NCBI RefSeq assembly: GCF_002105195.1
Contig: NZ_MUHU01000001.1
Span: 62,001-126,000, forward strand
Length of the DNA stretch: 64,000 nucleotides
Source: Derxia lacustris
Lineage (GTDB): Bacteria; Pseudomonadota; Gammaproteobacteria; Burkholderiales; Burkholderiaceae_E
Direction of reading: 5' to 3'
Of the stretch, positions 43,790 through 53,300 are shown piece after piece. The first letter of the stretch is position 1, and the number at the start of each line of letters is the position of its first letter. The notes below the pieces were generated by a model, which did not search any database, had not been told where the DNA came from, and saw only the letters and a program-made list of their open reading frames with translations. The position numbers and the translations under genes are program-made.

Positions 43790-45597
43790 CCCGCGCCCAC
43801 TACCCGCTGGCCGACCGTTTCGAGCACTGGCTCGGCGATCCGCTCACGCCCGACAACCTGCTTTCGTTTCGCAACGCCATCGCCTGGGACGAGGACGAAG
43901 CGCTGCCCGACGCCGCCGTGACCCGGCTGCACAACTTCGGCCTGCACCGCGGCTATGTGCCGCGCGCGCTCGGCGGCGAGTTCGACGACAGCGAGAGCTT
44001 TCTGGCGCTGGGCCGCACGCTGGCGCGCCGCAACATGTCGGTGGCGGTGAGCTACAGCACCATGCTGTGGACCGTGCTGGCCTGGATCGGCGGCAGCGCC
44101 GAGCAGCAGCGCCGCATCGCCGGCTGGGTGCTCGACGCCGGCCAGTTCCCCTGCCTGGCCTATTCGGAGGAACAGCACGGCGCCGACCTGACGGCCAACG
44201 ACCTGCGCGCCAGCCGCGACGGCGCCGACTACCGCCTGCGCGGCGAGAAATGGCCGATCAACCGCGCCACCCGCAGCGACTTCCTGGTGATGCTGGCGCG
44301 CACCGATGCCGGCCCGCATCTGCGCAACCATTCGCTGTTCATCGTGCACAAGAGCTGGCTCGACGCGAGCCGCTACTACCACCTGCCGCGCGTGCGCACC
44401 CACGGCCTGCGCGGCTGCGACATCAGCGGCATCGGCTTTCGCGACTGCCGCATGCCCGCCATGGCGCGCATCGGCGCCGAGGGCCACGGACTCGAACTCG
44501 CGCTCAAGGGCTTCCAGGTCACGCGCACCTACTGCACCGCGCTGTCGCTCGGCGTGGGCGACAGCGCGCTGCGCCTGGTCACCGACTTCGCGCGCCGGCG
44601 CCAGCTCTACGGCAACAGCATCGACCGCCTGCCGCATGTGGCCGACACGCTCGCCAACGCCTATCTCTCGCAGCTCATGGCCGAGTGCGTGGCGCTGGTC
44701 GCGGCGCGCGGACTGCATCTGCATGCCGAGCAGTTCTCGACCTGGTCGAGCATCGCCAAGGTGCAGGCCACGCATCTGGTCGACAACGCCATGCACGAAC
44801 TCGCCGCCGTGCTCGGCGCGCGCTACTACCTGCGCGAGAAGCACGCCGACGGCATGTTCCAGAAGTTCCTGCGCGACGGCGCGGTGGTGGCGGTGTTCGA
44901 CGGCAGCAGCATCGTCTGCCTCGACAGTCTCGCCACCTTCCTGCCCGAGCTGGCGCGCGCCCGCCAGCGCGGCCTGCGGCTCGACGCCACCGCCATCGAC
45001 GCGCTCTACGACCTCGACCGCGCCCTGCCGCCGCTCGACTACGGCCGGCTCACGCTGTTCGGCCGTGGCCGCGACGCCGTCATCGAAAGCCTGCCCGCGC
45101 TGGCCGACCGGCTTGCCGCGCTCGACGCCGATGCCGACTGCCCGGCCGACCGGCTCGCCGCGCTCGGCCGCGCCGTCGCGCAGCTGGCCGACGCCATCGC
45201 CGCCATCGACACCGAAACGCTCGCCGACGCCACGCCGCGCGGCCAGCGCAACTCGGCGCGCCGCTTCGCGCTGGCCGAACGCTATTGCGCGCTGCACGGC
45301 GCGGTCGCCGCGCTCGGCCTGTGGCTGCTCAACCGCGACCGCCGGCCCGGCTTCTTCGCCGCCGGCCACTGGCTGCTCGCCGCGCTCGAACGCGGCGCCG
45401 ACGCCCGCTTCACCGCCGGCCAGCTCGGCGCCGACGCCACCGCCGCGCTGATCGACCGGCTCGACGCCCAGACCGTCGAGCCGCAGATGTACTCGCTGCT
45501 GCCCTGGCCGCTGGCGCCCGAAGGCGCGCGCGAAGCCGACCCCGAATTCGAACCGACACCGCAACCGGAATCCCGCCATGAATCTCTCTTCGCCTGA
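43786..45597 (+). CDS. Acyl-CoA dehydrogenase-like protein, long form
   Basis: 603 residues against ~380-400 for normal ACADs. The N-terminal and middle domains are recognisable (YVPRALGGEFDDSESFLALGRTLARRN, AYSEEQHGADLTANDLRASRDG, GLRGCDISGIGF, ARRRQLYGNSIDRLPHVADTLA). At the usual catalytic YEG[T/S] position there is VFDGSS, so Asp replaces Glu. About 200 extra helical residues follow. In this context it probably acts on the FAAL-loaded acyl-ACP, introducing an alpha,beta double bond, or has another oxidative role. It overlaps FAAL by 4 bases and the ACP by 20. Confidence 0.85.
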   Translation: MTRAHYPLADRFEHWLGDPLTPDNLLSFRNAIAWDEDEALPDAAVTRLHNFGLHRGYVPRALGGEFDDSESFLALGRTLARRNMSVAVSYSTMLWTVLAWIGGSAEQQRRIAGWVLDAGQFPCLAYSEEQHGADLTANDLRASRDGADYRLRGEKWPINRATRSDFLVMLARTDAGPHLRNHSLFIVHKSWLDASRYYHLPRVRTHGLRGCDISGIGFRDCRMPAMARIGAEGHGLELALKGFQVTRTYCTALSLGVGDSALRLVTDFARRRQLYGNSIDRLPHVADTLANAYLSQLMAECVALVAARGLHLHAEQFSTWSSIAKVQATHLVDNAMHELAAVLGARYYLREKHADGMFQKFLRDGAVVAVFDGSSIVCLDSLATFLPELARARQRGLRLDATAIDALYDLDRALPPLDYGRLTLFGRGRDAVIESLPALADRLAALDADADCPADRLAALGRAVAQLADAIAAIDTETLADATPRGQRNSARRFALAERYCALHGAVAALGLWLLNRDRRPGFFAAGHWLLAALERGADARFTAGQLGADATAALIDRLDAQTVEPQMYSLLPWPLAPEGAREADPEFEPTPQPESRHESLFA

Positions 45598-45847
45598 CCT
45601 CGCCACCAGCCTGCGCAGCCTGCTCGCCGACCTGCTCGGCCGCGAACTGCGGATCCCGCCGCACGAGGTCGATCCGGCCCGCGCGCTGACCAGCTACGGC
45701 CTCGACTCGATCGCCGCGCTCACCGTCTCTGGCGAGCTGGAAGAGCGGCTCGGGCTCGAACTCGAACCGACGCTGCTGTGGGACTGCCCGACCATCGACG
45801 CCATCGCCGACCACCTGGCCGGCCATCTCGCCGCCCGCGCCGCCTGA
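45578..45847 (+). CDS. Acyl carrier protein
   Basis: 89 residues. Phosphopantetheine site is LTSYGLDSIAALTVSGELE with Ser44; four-helix ACP pattern with LLWDCPTIDAIADHLAGHL at the end. The start lies inside the dehydrogenase gene (20-bp overlap), which ensures coupled translation. It is the likely carrier for the FAAL product. No phosphopantetheinyl transferase is in the window. Confidence 0.93.
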   Translation: MNLSSPDLATSLRSLLADLLGRELRIPPHEVDPARALTSYGLDSIAALTVSGELEERLGLELEPTLLWDCPTIDAIADHLAGHLAARAA

Positions 45848-45864
45848 ACCGGAGCCGCCGTCCC

Positions 45865-48800
45865 ATGACCGAACTCTCCACCCCGCTCGCGCCGGAACAG
45901 CGCGGGCTGTGGTTCCTGCACCGGCTCGCGCCCGATTGCGGCGCCTGGCATCTGGTGTTCAGCCTCGCGATCGAACGCCGCGAGACCGTGACGTCGCCGT
46001 TCGCGGCCCGCCTCGACGCGCTGCTCGACGAGCTGCTCGCCAACTATCCGGTGCTGCGCAGCTGCCTCGAGGACAGCGCCGCCGGCCCGCGCCAGCGCGC
46101 CGACGAGGCCGCCCGGCCCGATCTGCGCACGCTCGACCTGCGCGACGCCGGCGTCAGCGACGCCGAGCTGCGCGAACGCATGCGCGCCGACGCCCGCGCG
46201 CCGTTCGACCTCGAACGCGCGCCGCTCTGGCGCGTGCATCTCTACCGCCTCGACGACAGCCGCTGGACGCTCGCCTTCGTGGTCCATCACGCGCTGCTCG
46301 ACTTCTGGTCGCTCGGCCTGCTGCTGCAGGACATCGCGGCCCGGCTCGGCCTGGTCGTGCCCGACGCGCGGCCCGACGGCGCCGGCTGGTTCGCGCATGC
46401 CGCCGCCCAGTCGCAGCGCTCGCACGATCCGGCCCGGCAGGCGGTCTGGCTCGCTGCCTGGAAGCCCATGCTCGACGGCGCGCCGGTGCTGCACGGCCTG
46501 CCGCTCGACCGCCCGCGCCCGCTGCGCCAGCGCTGGGAGGGCCGCAGCCGCGCCTTCGCGCTCGACGCCGCCACCAGCGAGGGCCTGCGCCGCATCGCCC
46601 GCGAGCACAACGCCACGCCCTACATGGTGCTGCTCGCCGCCTGCCACGCCTGGCTGCACCGGCTGTCGGGCGACGACGACATCGTCGTCGCCAGCCCGGT
46701 CGCCGGCCGGCTGCGCGCCGAGCAGCGCCGCATGCTCGGCCAGTTCGTCAACACGCTCGCGCTGCGCGCCCGCATCGATGCCGAGGCGCCCTTCACCGCG
46801 CTGCTGGCGCAGCTGCGCCAGACCGTGCTGACCGCGATGCGCCATCAGGACTGCCCGTTCTCCTGGCTGGTCGAGCAGCTCGCGCCACGCCGCGATCCGG
46901 GCCATGCGCCGCTGGCCCAGCTCGGCTTCTCGTGGGAACGGCTGCCGCTGCTGGCCGACTTCGCCGACTTCTTCCTGGCCGAGCCGGGCCCGGTCGAACG
47001 CGACTTCGGGCCGTTCGCGCTCAGCCCCTTCCCGGTGCCGCAGCAGGAAGGCCAGCTCGACCTGCTGCTGGAGATGGGCGGCGAGCGCGACGGCGCCTTC
47101 GTCGGCACGCTCAAGTACGACGACAACCTGTTCGACGCCGCCACCATCGGCCACTGGCTCGACGGCTTCCGCCATCTGGTCGCGGCGCTCGCCGCCGACC
47201 CGGAACGCGCCATCGCCGACCTGCCGCTGTGCGCCGCCGACGGTGCGCCGGCCGCGCGCGCCATCGGCCCGCTGCGCCCGCTGCCGGCCGATCCCGCCGC
47301 GCCGGCCGCCGCCGATGCCGCCACCGACACCACCGCCGCCGATCCCGCCGCCGACACGCTCGCGCGCATCCTCGCCGTGGCCGCCGCCCGTCCCGCCGCC
47401 GAAGCCGTCACCGACTGCCTCGAAGCGCCCGCCGGCGCCACGCGCGGCTGGAGCTATGCCGAGCTGGCGGCGCGCGCCGACGCCATCGCCGGCCATCTCA
47501 TCGCCGCCGGCGTCGCGCCCGGCAGCCATGTGGGCCTGATGCTCGACCGCAGCCGCGAGCTGGTCGCCGCGATGCTCGGCATCTGGCGCGCCGGCTGCGC
47601 CTATGTGCCGCTCGATCCGGCGCTGCCGGCCGAGCGCATCGCCGACATGGCCGCCGACGCCGGCCTCGCCCATCTGCTCACCGAGAGCGCGCTGGCCGCG
47701 CGCGTGCCGGCCGGCATCGCCGCCAGCGCGCTCGACGCGCCACTCGCCACCAGCGCCGCCGCGCGCCCGGGCGCCGGCACCGTCGCCTATCTGCTCTACA
47801 CCTCCGGCTCCACCGGCCGGCCCAAGGGCGTGCGCATCGGCCATCGCGCGCTGCTCAACTTCCTCAACGCGATGCGCGACCGACTGCCGCTGCCGGCCGG
47901 GCTGCGCCTGCTCGCCGTCACCACGCCGAGCTTCGACATCTCGCTGCTCGAACTCTTCCTGCCGCTGACCGTCGGCGCCACCGTGGTCGTCTGCGACCGC
48001 GCCGCGCTCACCGACGGCGCCCTGCTCGCGCGCCGGCTCGACGAGCAGCGCATCGACCTGCTCCAGGCCACGCCGGCGAGCTGGAAGATGCTGCTCGACG
48101 CCGGCTTCGACGCGCGCCCCGGCCTGGTCGCGCTGTGCGGCGGCGAACCGCTGCCGGGCTGGCTCGCCGAGGCCCTGCTCGCGCGCTGCGCCAGCCTGTG
48201 GAACATGTACGGCCCGACCGAGACCACCATCTGGTCCACCGTCGCCGAAGTGCGTGCCGGCGAGCCGATCCACCTCGGCGCGCCGATCGACAACACCACG
48301 CTGCATGTGCTCGACGAGCGCGGCCGTCCGGTGCCCGACGGCGTGCTCGGCGAACTCTGGATCGGCGGCGCCGGCCTCGCGCTCGACTACTGGCAGCGCC
48401 CCGAGCTGACCGCCGAGCGCTTCACCGAACCCGCCGGCCTGCCCGGCGCCGGCCGCCTGTACCGCACCGGCGACCGCGTGCGCTGGAACGCCGCCGGCCG
48501 GCTCGAACACCACGGCCGGCTCGACTTCCAGATCAAGCTGCGCGGCTTCCGCATCGAGCTCGGCGAGATCGAGGCCGTGCTGCGCGCCGCCGCCGGCGTG
48601 CGCGACGCCGTGGCCGTGGTGCGCGAAGACCGTGCCGGCGACGCCCGGCTGGTCGCCTACGTGGTCGCCGACGCGTCCGAAGCCGCGCTGCGCGCCGCCC
48701 TGCGCGAACGCCTGCCCGCCTACATGCAGCCGTCGGCGCTGGTCTTCCTCGACGCCTTCCCGCAGACCCACAACCGCAAGATCGACCGCAAGGCGCTGCC

Positions 48801-49926
48801 GGCGCCGACGCTCGATGCCGCCGACGCCGACCATGTCGCGCCGCGCGACGCGGTCGAGATCGCGCTCGCGGCCCAGTTCTGCCGCCTGCTCGACCTGCCG
48901 CGCGTCGGCGTGCATGCCGACTTCTTCGAACTCGGCGGCCATTCGCTGCTGGCGGTGCAACTGGTGGCCGCCATCAAGCGCAGCCTCGGCGTGGAACTGC
49001 CAGTCTCCGAGCTGATCGCGCATGGCAGCGTGGCCGCGCTGGCGGCCCGGCTGCGGGCCCTGCAGGACGGCACGGCGACAGCCTCCGGCCATGTCGTCGA
49101 GCTCCAGCCCGGACGCGGCGGCCGGCCGCTCTGGCTGTTCCATCCCATCGGCGGCACGGTGTTCTGCTATCTCGAACTCAGCCGCCAGCTCGGCGAGGCC
49201 CGGCCCATCCATGCGCTCGAGGCGCCCGGCCTGGCCGCCGACGGCGAAGCCGAAGTCACCATCGAAAAGATGGCCGAGGCGCATCTCGCCGAGCTGCGGG
49301 CGCGCCAGCCGCACGGCCCCTATCTGCTCGGCGGCTGGTGCTTCGGCGGCGTGCTCGCCTACGAGGCCGCGCGCCAGCTGCGCGCCGAGGGCGAGACGGT
49401 CGAGGGCATCGTGCTCATCGACACCCGCGCCCCCATCGAGGCCAACGTGCCGAGCGACGGCGACGACGCCACCCTGCTGTCGTGGTTCGCGCGCGACCTC
49501 GCCACGCCCTACGGCAAGACGCTGCACCTCGCGCCCGAACAGCTGCGCGAGCTGCCGCCCGACACCATGTTCGACGCCGTGCTCGACGCCGCCCGCGCCA
49601 TCGACGTGCTGCCGCCCGACGCCGACCGGGCCCGGCTCGAACGCTATTTCGAGGTCTACATCGCCAACGCCATCGCGCTCCAGCTGTACTTCCCGCCGGC
49701 CGACGACATCCCCGCGCTGCTGCTGCTGGCGCGCGACGAGCCGGCCGACTACGGCCCGCTGCTCGGCTGGGACCGGCTGCTGCCGACCAGCCTCGTCGCG
49801 CAAGGCCTGCCCGGCGACCACAACAGCATCGTCCACGCGCCCCAGGCCGCCGAGGTGGCGCGCGCCATCAACCAGCACCATCCGGTGGCCGAGCCGGCCG
49901 CCCTCGCCGCCGAGGCCCAGCCATGA
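45865..49926 (+). CDS. One-module NRPS: C-A(Gly)-T-TE
   Basis: 1353 residues. C domain (~5-440) with HHALLDF (H141, H142, D146), apparently a lipo-initiation type since no upstream module exists. A domain (~480-950): YTSGSTG at 645-651, FDISLLELF, ATPASWK, CGGEPLP, NMYGPTETTIWSTV, HNRKIDRKALP. Reading the pocket by alignment gives D-I-L-Q-L-G-M-I-W-K, one position from the classic glycine code. T domain Ser1027 (LGGHSLLAV). Thioesterase (~1060-1345) with GWCFGG, so Cys1159 replaces the usual Ser; Asp1186 and His1319 complete the triad. It should condense an acyl-ACP with glycine and release the product. ATG follows a GGAG 17 bp after the ACP. Confidence 0.95.
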   Translation: MTELSTPLAPEQRGLWFLHRLAPDCGAWHLVFSLAIERRETVTSPFAARLDALLDELLANYPVLRSCLEDSAAGPRQRADEAARPDLRTLDLRDAGVSDAELRERMRADARAPFDLERAPLWRVHLYRLDDSRWTLAFVVHHALLDFWSLGLLLQDIAARLGLVVPDARPDGAGWFAHAAAQSQRSHDPARQAVWLAAWKPMLDGAPVLHGLPLDRPRPLRQRWEGRSRAFALDAATSEGLRRIAREHNATPYMVLLAACHAWLHRLSGDDDIVVASPVAGRLRAEQRRMLGQFVNTLALRARIDAEAPFTALLAQLRQTVLTAMRHQDCPFSWLVEQLAPRRDPGHAPLAQLGFSWERLPLLADFADFFLAEPGPVERDFGPFALSPFPVPQQEGQLDLLLEMGGERDGAFVGTLKYDDNLFDAATIGHWLDGFRHLVAALAADPERAIADLPLCAADGAPAARAIGPLRPLPADPAAPAAADAATDTTAADPAADTLARILAVAAARPAAEAVTDCLEAPAGATRGWSYAELAARADAIAGHLIAAGVAPGSHVGLMLDRSRELVAAMLGIWRAGCAYVPLDPALPAERIADMAADAGLAHLLTESALAARVPAGIAASALDAPLATSAAARPGAGTVAYLLYTSGSTGRPKGVRIGHRALLNFLNAMRDRLPLPAGLRLLAVTTPSFDISLLELFLPLTVGATVVVCDRAALTDGALLARRLDEQRIDLLQATPASWKMLLDAGFDARPGLVALCGGEPLPGWLAEALLARCASLWNMYGPTETTIWSTVAEVRAGEPIHLGAPIDNTTLHVLDERGRPVPDGVLGELWIGGAGLALDYWQRPELTAERFTEPAGLPGAGRLYRTGDRVRWNAAGRLEHHGRLDFQIKLRGFRIELGEIEAVLRAAAGVRDAVAVVREDRAGDARLVAYVVADASEAALRAALRERLPAYMQPSALVFLDAFPQTHNRKIDRKALPAPTLDAADADHVAPRDAVEIALAAQFCRLLDLPRVGVHADFFELGGHSLLAVQLVAAIKRSLGVELPVSELIAHGSVAALAARLRALQDGTATASGHVVELQPGRGGRPLWLFHPIGGTVFCYLELSRQLGEARPIHALEAPGLAADGEAEVTIEKMAEAHLAELRARQPHGPYLLGGWCFGGVLAYEAARQLRAEGETVEGIVLIDTRAPIEANVPSDGDDATLLSWFARDLATPYGKTLHLAPEQLRELPPDTMFDAVLDAARAIDVLPPDADRARLERYFEVYIANAIALQLYFPPADDIPALLLLARDEPADYGPLLGWDRLLPTSLVAQGLPGDHNSIVHAPQAAEVARAINQHHPVAEPAALAAEAQP

Positions 49927-50381
49927 TCGAAGCCCGCCACAGCTACACCCTACCGGTCAGTCCCGAACTCGCCTTCGACTACCTGAGCAACCCGGCCAAC
50001 GATGCCGAATGGCAGGCCTCCTGCGACGCCTGCGAACTGCTCGACGGCGCGCCCGCCGTCGGCGCGCGCTACCGCATCGACTTCGCCTTCCTGAGCCGGC
50101 GCATGAAGTTCGTCGCCGAGATCACCGCGCTGGAAGCGCCCAGCCGCTACGCCTTCCGCGTGATCGACGGCCCGTTCCGCTACGAGGGCGAATACCGCCT
50201 CGCGCCGCATGCCGACGGCGTCGCCGTCGACTGGCGCTTCGCCGCCGACCCCGGCCGCTTCTTCGGAATCCTCCCGGCCTCGCTGCTGCGCAAGGTGCTC
50301 GTCAGCCAGGTGGAAAAAGACGTGCCCCGGCTGGCCGCCCTGCTCACGGCGCGCGCCGCCCAACCCATCCTCCAGGACTGA
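49923..50381 (+). CDS. SRPBCC / START-like protein
   Basis: 152 residues, single SRPBCC (polyketide-cyclase-like, Bet v 1) fold: HSYTLPVSPELAFDYLSNPANDAEWQASC at the N-terminus, VGARYRIDFAFLSRRMKFVAEIT, YAFRVIDGPFRYEGEYRLAP. A hydrophobic-cavity lipid-binding role is typical. It overlaps the NRPS stop by 4 bases and precedes the pump by 8 bp, so it may hold or shuttle the lipid product between synthase and pump. No catalytic residues are evident. Confidence 0.88.
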   Translation: MIEARHSYTLPVSPELAFDYLSNPANDAEWQASCDACELLDGAPAVGARYRIDFAFLSRRMKFVAEITALEAPSRYAFRVIDGPFRYEGEYRLAPHADGVAVDWRFAADPGRFFGILPASLLRKVLVSQVEKDVPRLAALLTARAAQPILQD

Positions 50382-50389
50382 ATCCGACC

Positions 50390-53300
50390 ATGCTCGCCTA
50401 CGCCAACTGGCTGATCCGCCACCGCTGGTGGGTCATTGCCCTGACCCTCGTCCTCACCGGCGTGCTCGGCGCCTTCGCCGCCGGGCTCAAGGTCGTCATC
50501 GACCCGGCCGCGCTCGCGCCCCAGGGCCATCCCTATATCGCCGCCACCAACCATGTGGAGAAGGTCTTCGGCTCGAAGTACCTGATGCTGATCGGCGTCA
50601 CGCCCAAGCAGGGCGATGCGCTCCAGCCCGCCGTGCTCGAACGCATCGAGCGCATCACGCACAAGCTCGAGAACACGCCCGGCGTGGTGAAGGCGACGCT
50701 GGCCAGCCTGGCCGCGCCGCAGTCGCGCGCGATCCGCGGCACCGCCGACGGCTTCGAGGCCAAGCCACTGCTCGAACGCCTGCCCGTGACCGAGGCCGAC
50801 CGCGCCGCGCTCAAGGCCGCGATCGAGGCCAATCCGGTCTATCTCGACACCGTCGTCTCGCGCGACTTCCGCACCGCCGCCATCCTGGTCGAGCTGGAAG
50901 AGCGCTCGGACGGCTTCGGCAAGATGGTCGAGCCGGTGCTGGCCGCCGTCGATGCCGAGCGCTCGCCCGACATCGACATCACGCTCGGCGGCAATCCGGT
51001 CTATCTCGACAAGACCGAGAAGTTCTCCGAGCGCATCGGCATCCTGTTCCCGATCGCCATCGTGGTGATCGGGCTGCTGCACTACGAAGCCTTCCGCACC
51101 CGCCAGGGCCTGATCCTGCCGCTGGTCACCGCGCTGATGGCGGTGGCCTGGGGCACCGGCTTCATGGGCCTGCTCGGCCAGCAGATGGACATCTTCAATT
51201 CGCCGACGCCGATCCTCATCCTGGCCATCGCGGCCGGGCATGCGGTGCAGCTGCTCAAGCGCTACTACGAGGAATACGAACTGCTGCGCGCCGACGGCAA
51301 GCTCGACCCGCTGGCCGCCAACCGCGAGGCCGTGGTGCGCTCGCTGGCCGGCGTCGGCCCGGTGATGATGATTGCCGGCGGGGTGGCCGCGCTCGGCTTC
51401 TTCTCGCTGCTGGTGTTCAACATCGCCACCATCCGCGCCTTCGGCATCTTCACCGGCGCCGGCATCCTGAGCGCGGTGCTGCTGGAGATGACCTTCATCC
51501 CGGCGGTGCGCTCGCTGCTCAAGCCGCCGAGCGACCGCGACCGCCACACCGAAAAGCGCGACCGCATCTGGGACCGCATTCCGCGCTGGATCGGCGAGCA
51601 GGTGATTCCGGTCGGCCGCCGCCGCGTGGTGGCCGGCGCGGCCCTGCTGCTGGTGGGCCTGTGCGTGCTGGGCATGCAGCGCATCGTCATCGACAACGCG
51701 AGCAAGAACTTCTTCGCCAGCAACCTCGACATCCAGCGCGACGACGAGCAGCTCAACCGCGCGCTCGGCGGCACCAACAGCCTCTACATCATGGTCGAGG
51801 GCAAGCAGGCCGATGCCATCAAGGACCCGGCGGTGCTGCGCGCCATCGAGAGCACCCAGCGCTTTGCCGAAAGCCAGGCCGACGTGGGCAAGACGATTTC
51901 CATCGTCGACTACCTGGAGCGCATGAACCAGGCCATGAACGGCGACGCGCCGGCCGCGCACCGCCTGCCCGACAGCCGCGAACTCATCGCGCAATACCTG
52001 CTGCTGTACTCGATGTCGGGCAACCCGGGCGACTTCGACGCCTGGGTCGACTACGACTACAAGGCGGCCAAGATCACGCTGCTGCTCAAGACCGGCAGCA
52101 ACGCCCGCATCCGCGCGCTGGTCGATGCGCTGCAGGCGCATGTGGACCAGACCTTCGGTCCCGACGTGACCGTGACCTTCGGCGGCGACGTGGCCCAGAC
52201 CATCGCGCTGACCGACACCATGGTCCACGGCAAGCTGGCCAACATCGCGCAGATCGCCGGTGCCATCTTCATCATCTCGGCGCTGGCCTTCCGCTCGCCG
52301 CTGGCCGGGCTGATCGTGCTGGTGCCGCTGGCGATGGCGGTGGCGGCGGTGTTCGGCGTGATGGGGCTGGCCGGCATTCCGCTCAACATTCCCAACTCGC
52401 TGATCTCGGCGATGGCGGTGGGCATCGGCGCCGACTACGCCATCTATCTGCTCTACCGCATGCGCGAACGGGTGCGCGCCGGCGCCGGCATGGAAGACGC
52501 CGTGCGCCAGACCCTGGCCAGCGCCGGCAAGGCCGCGCTGTTCGTCGCCACCGCCGTGGCCGGCGGCTATGGCGTGCTGGCGCTGTCCCTCGGCTACAAC
52601 GTGCATCTGTGGCTGTCGCTGTTCATCGTGCTGGCGATGACGGTCAGCGTGTTCGCCTCGCTGTTCCTGGTGCCGGCGCTGGTGCTGTGGCTGCGGCCCG
52701 GCTTCATCCTCGGCGGCGGCGTGGCGCAGCCGGCGCTGCGCACGGCGGCGCTGCTTCTGGCCGGCGCGCTTGGCCTCACGCTGGCCGTCGCGCCGCGCAA
52801 GGCCCCGGCCGCCGAGACCGCCGCCACGCTGATGCAGAAGAACTACGCCGCCAGCCGGGTGCACGACTCGCTCGCCCGCGCCACCTTCACCCTGGTCAAC
52901 CGCGACGGCGCCCAGCGCGTGCGCGAGACCACCGGCGCCACCCGCATGCGCGCCAACGGCGACGACAACCTGCGCTACGTGCGCTTCACCGCGCCGGCTG
53001 ACATCAAGGGCACGGCCACGCTGCTGGCCGAGAACGGCGCCGGCGAGGACGACCTGTGGATCTATCTGCCGGCGCTCGGCAAGACGCGCCGGCTGTCGGC
53101 CTCGAACAAGAAGGACGCCTTCGTCGGCACCGACTTTTCCTACGGCGACATCCTCGGCCACAAGCCGGGCGACTGGACCCACGCGGTGCTGCGCGCCGAG
53201 ACCGTCGACGGCGTGGCCTGCACCGTGGTCGAGTCGCTGCCGGCCAGCCCGGCGGCGCGCGACAACAGCGGCTATGCGCGCCGCCTGACCTGGGTGCGCG

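Noticed and set aside
45694..49881. A 1395-codon open frame antisense to the NRPS, and similar ones antisense to pepN, the MMPL pump and the kinase
   Set aside because: High-GC third-position bias opens antisense frames; composition (Gln/Arg/His/Gly-rich) is not protein-like.
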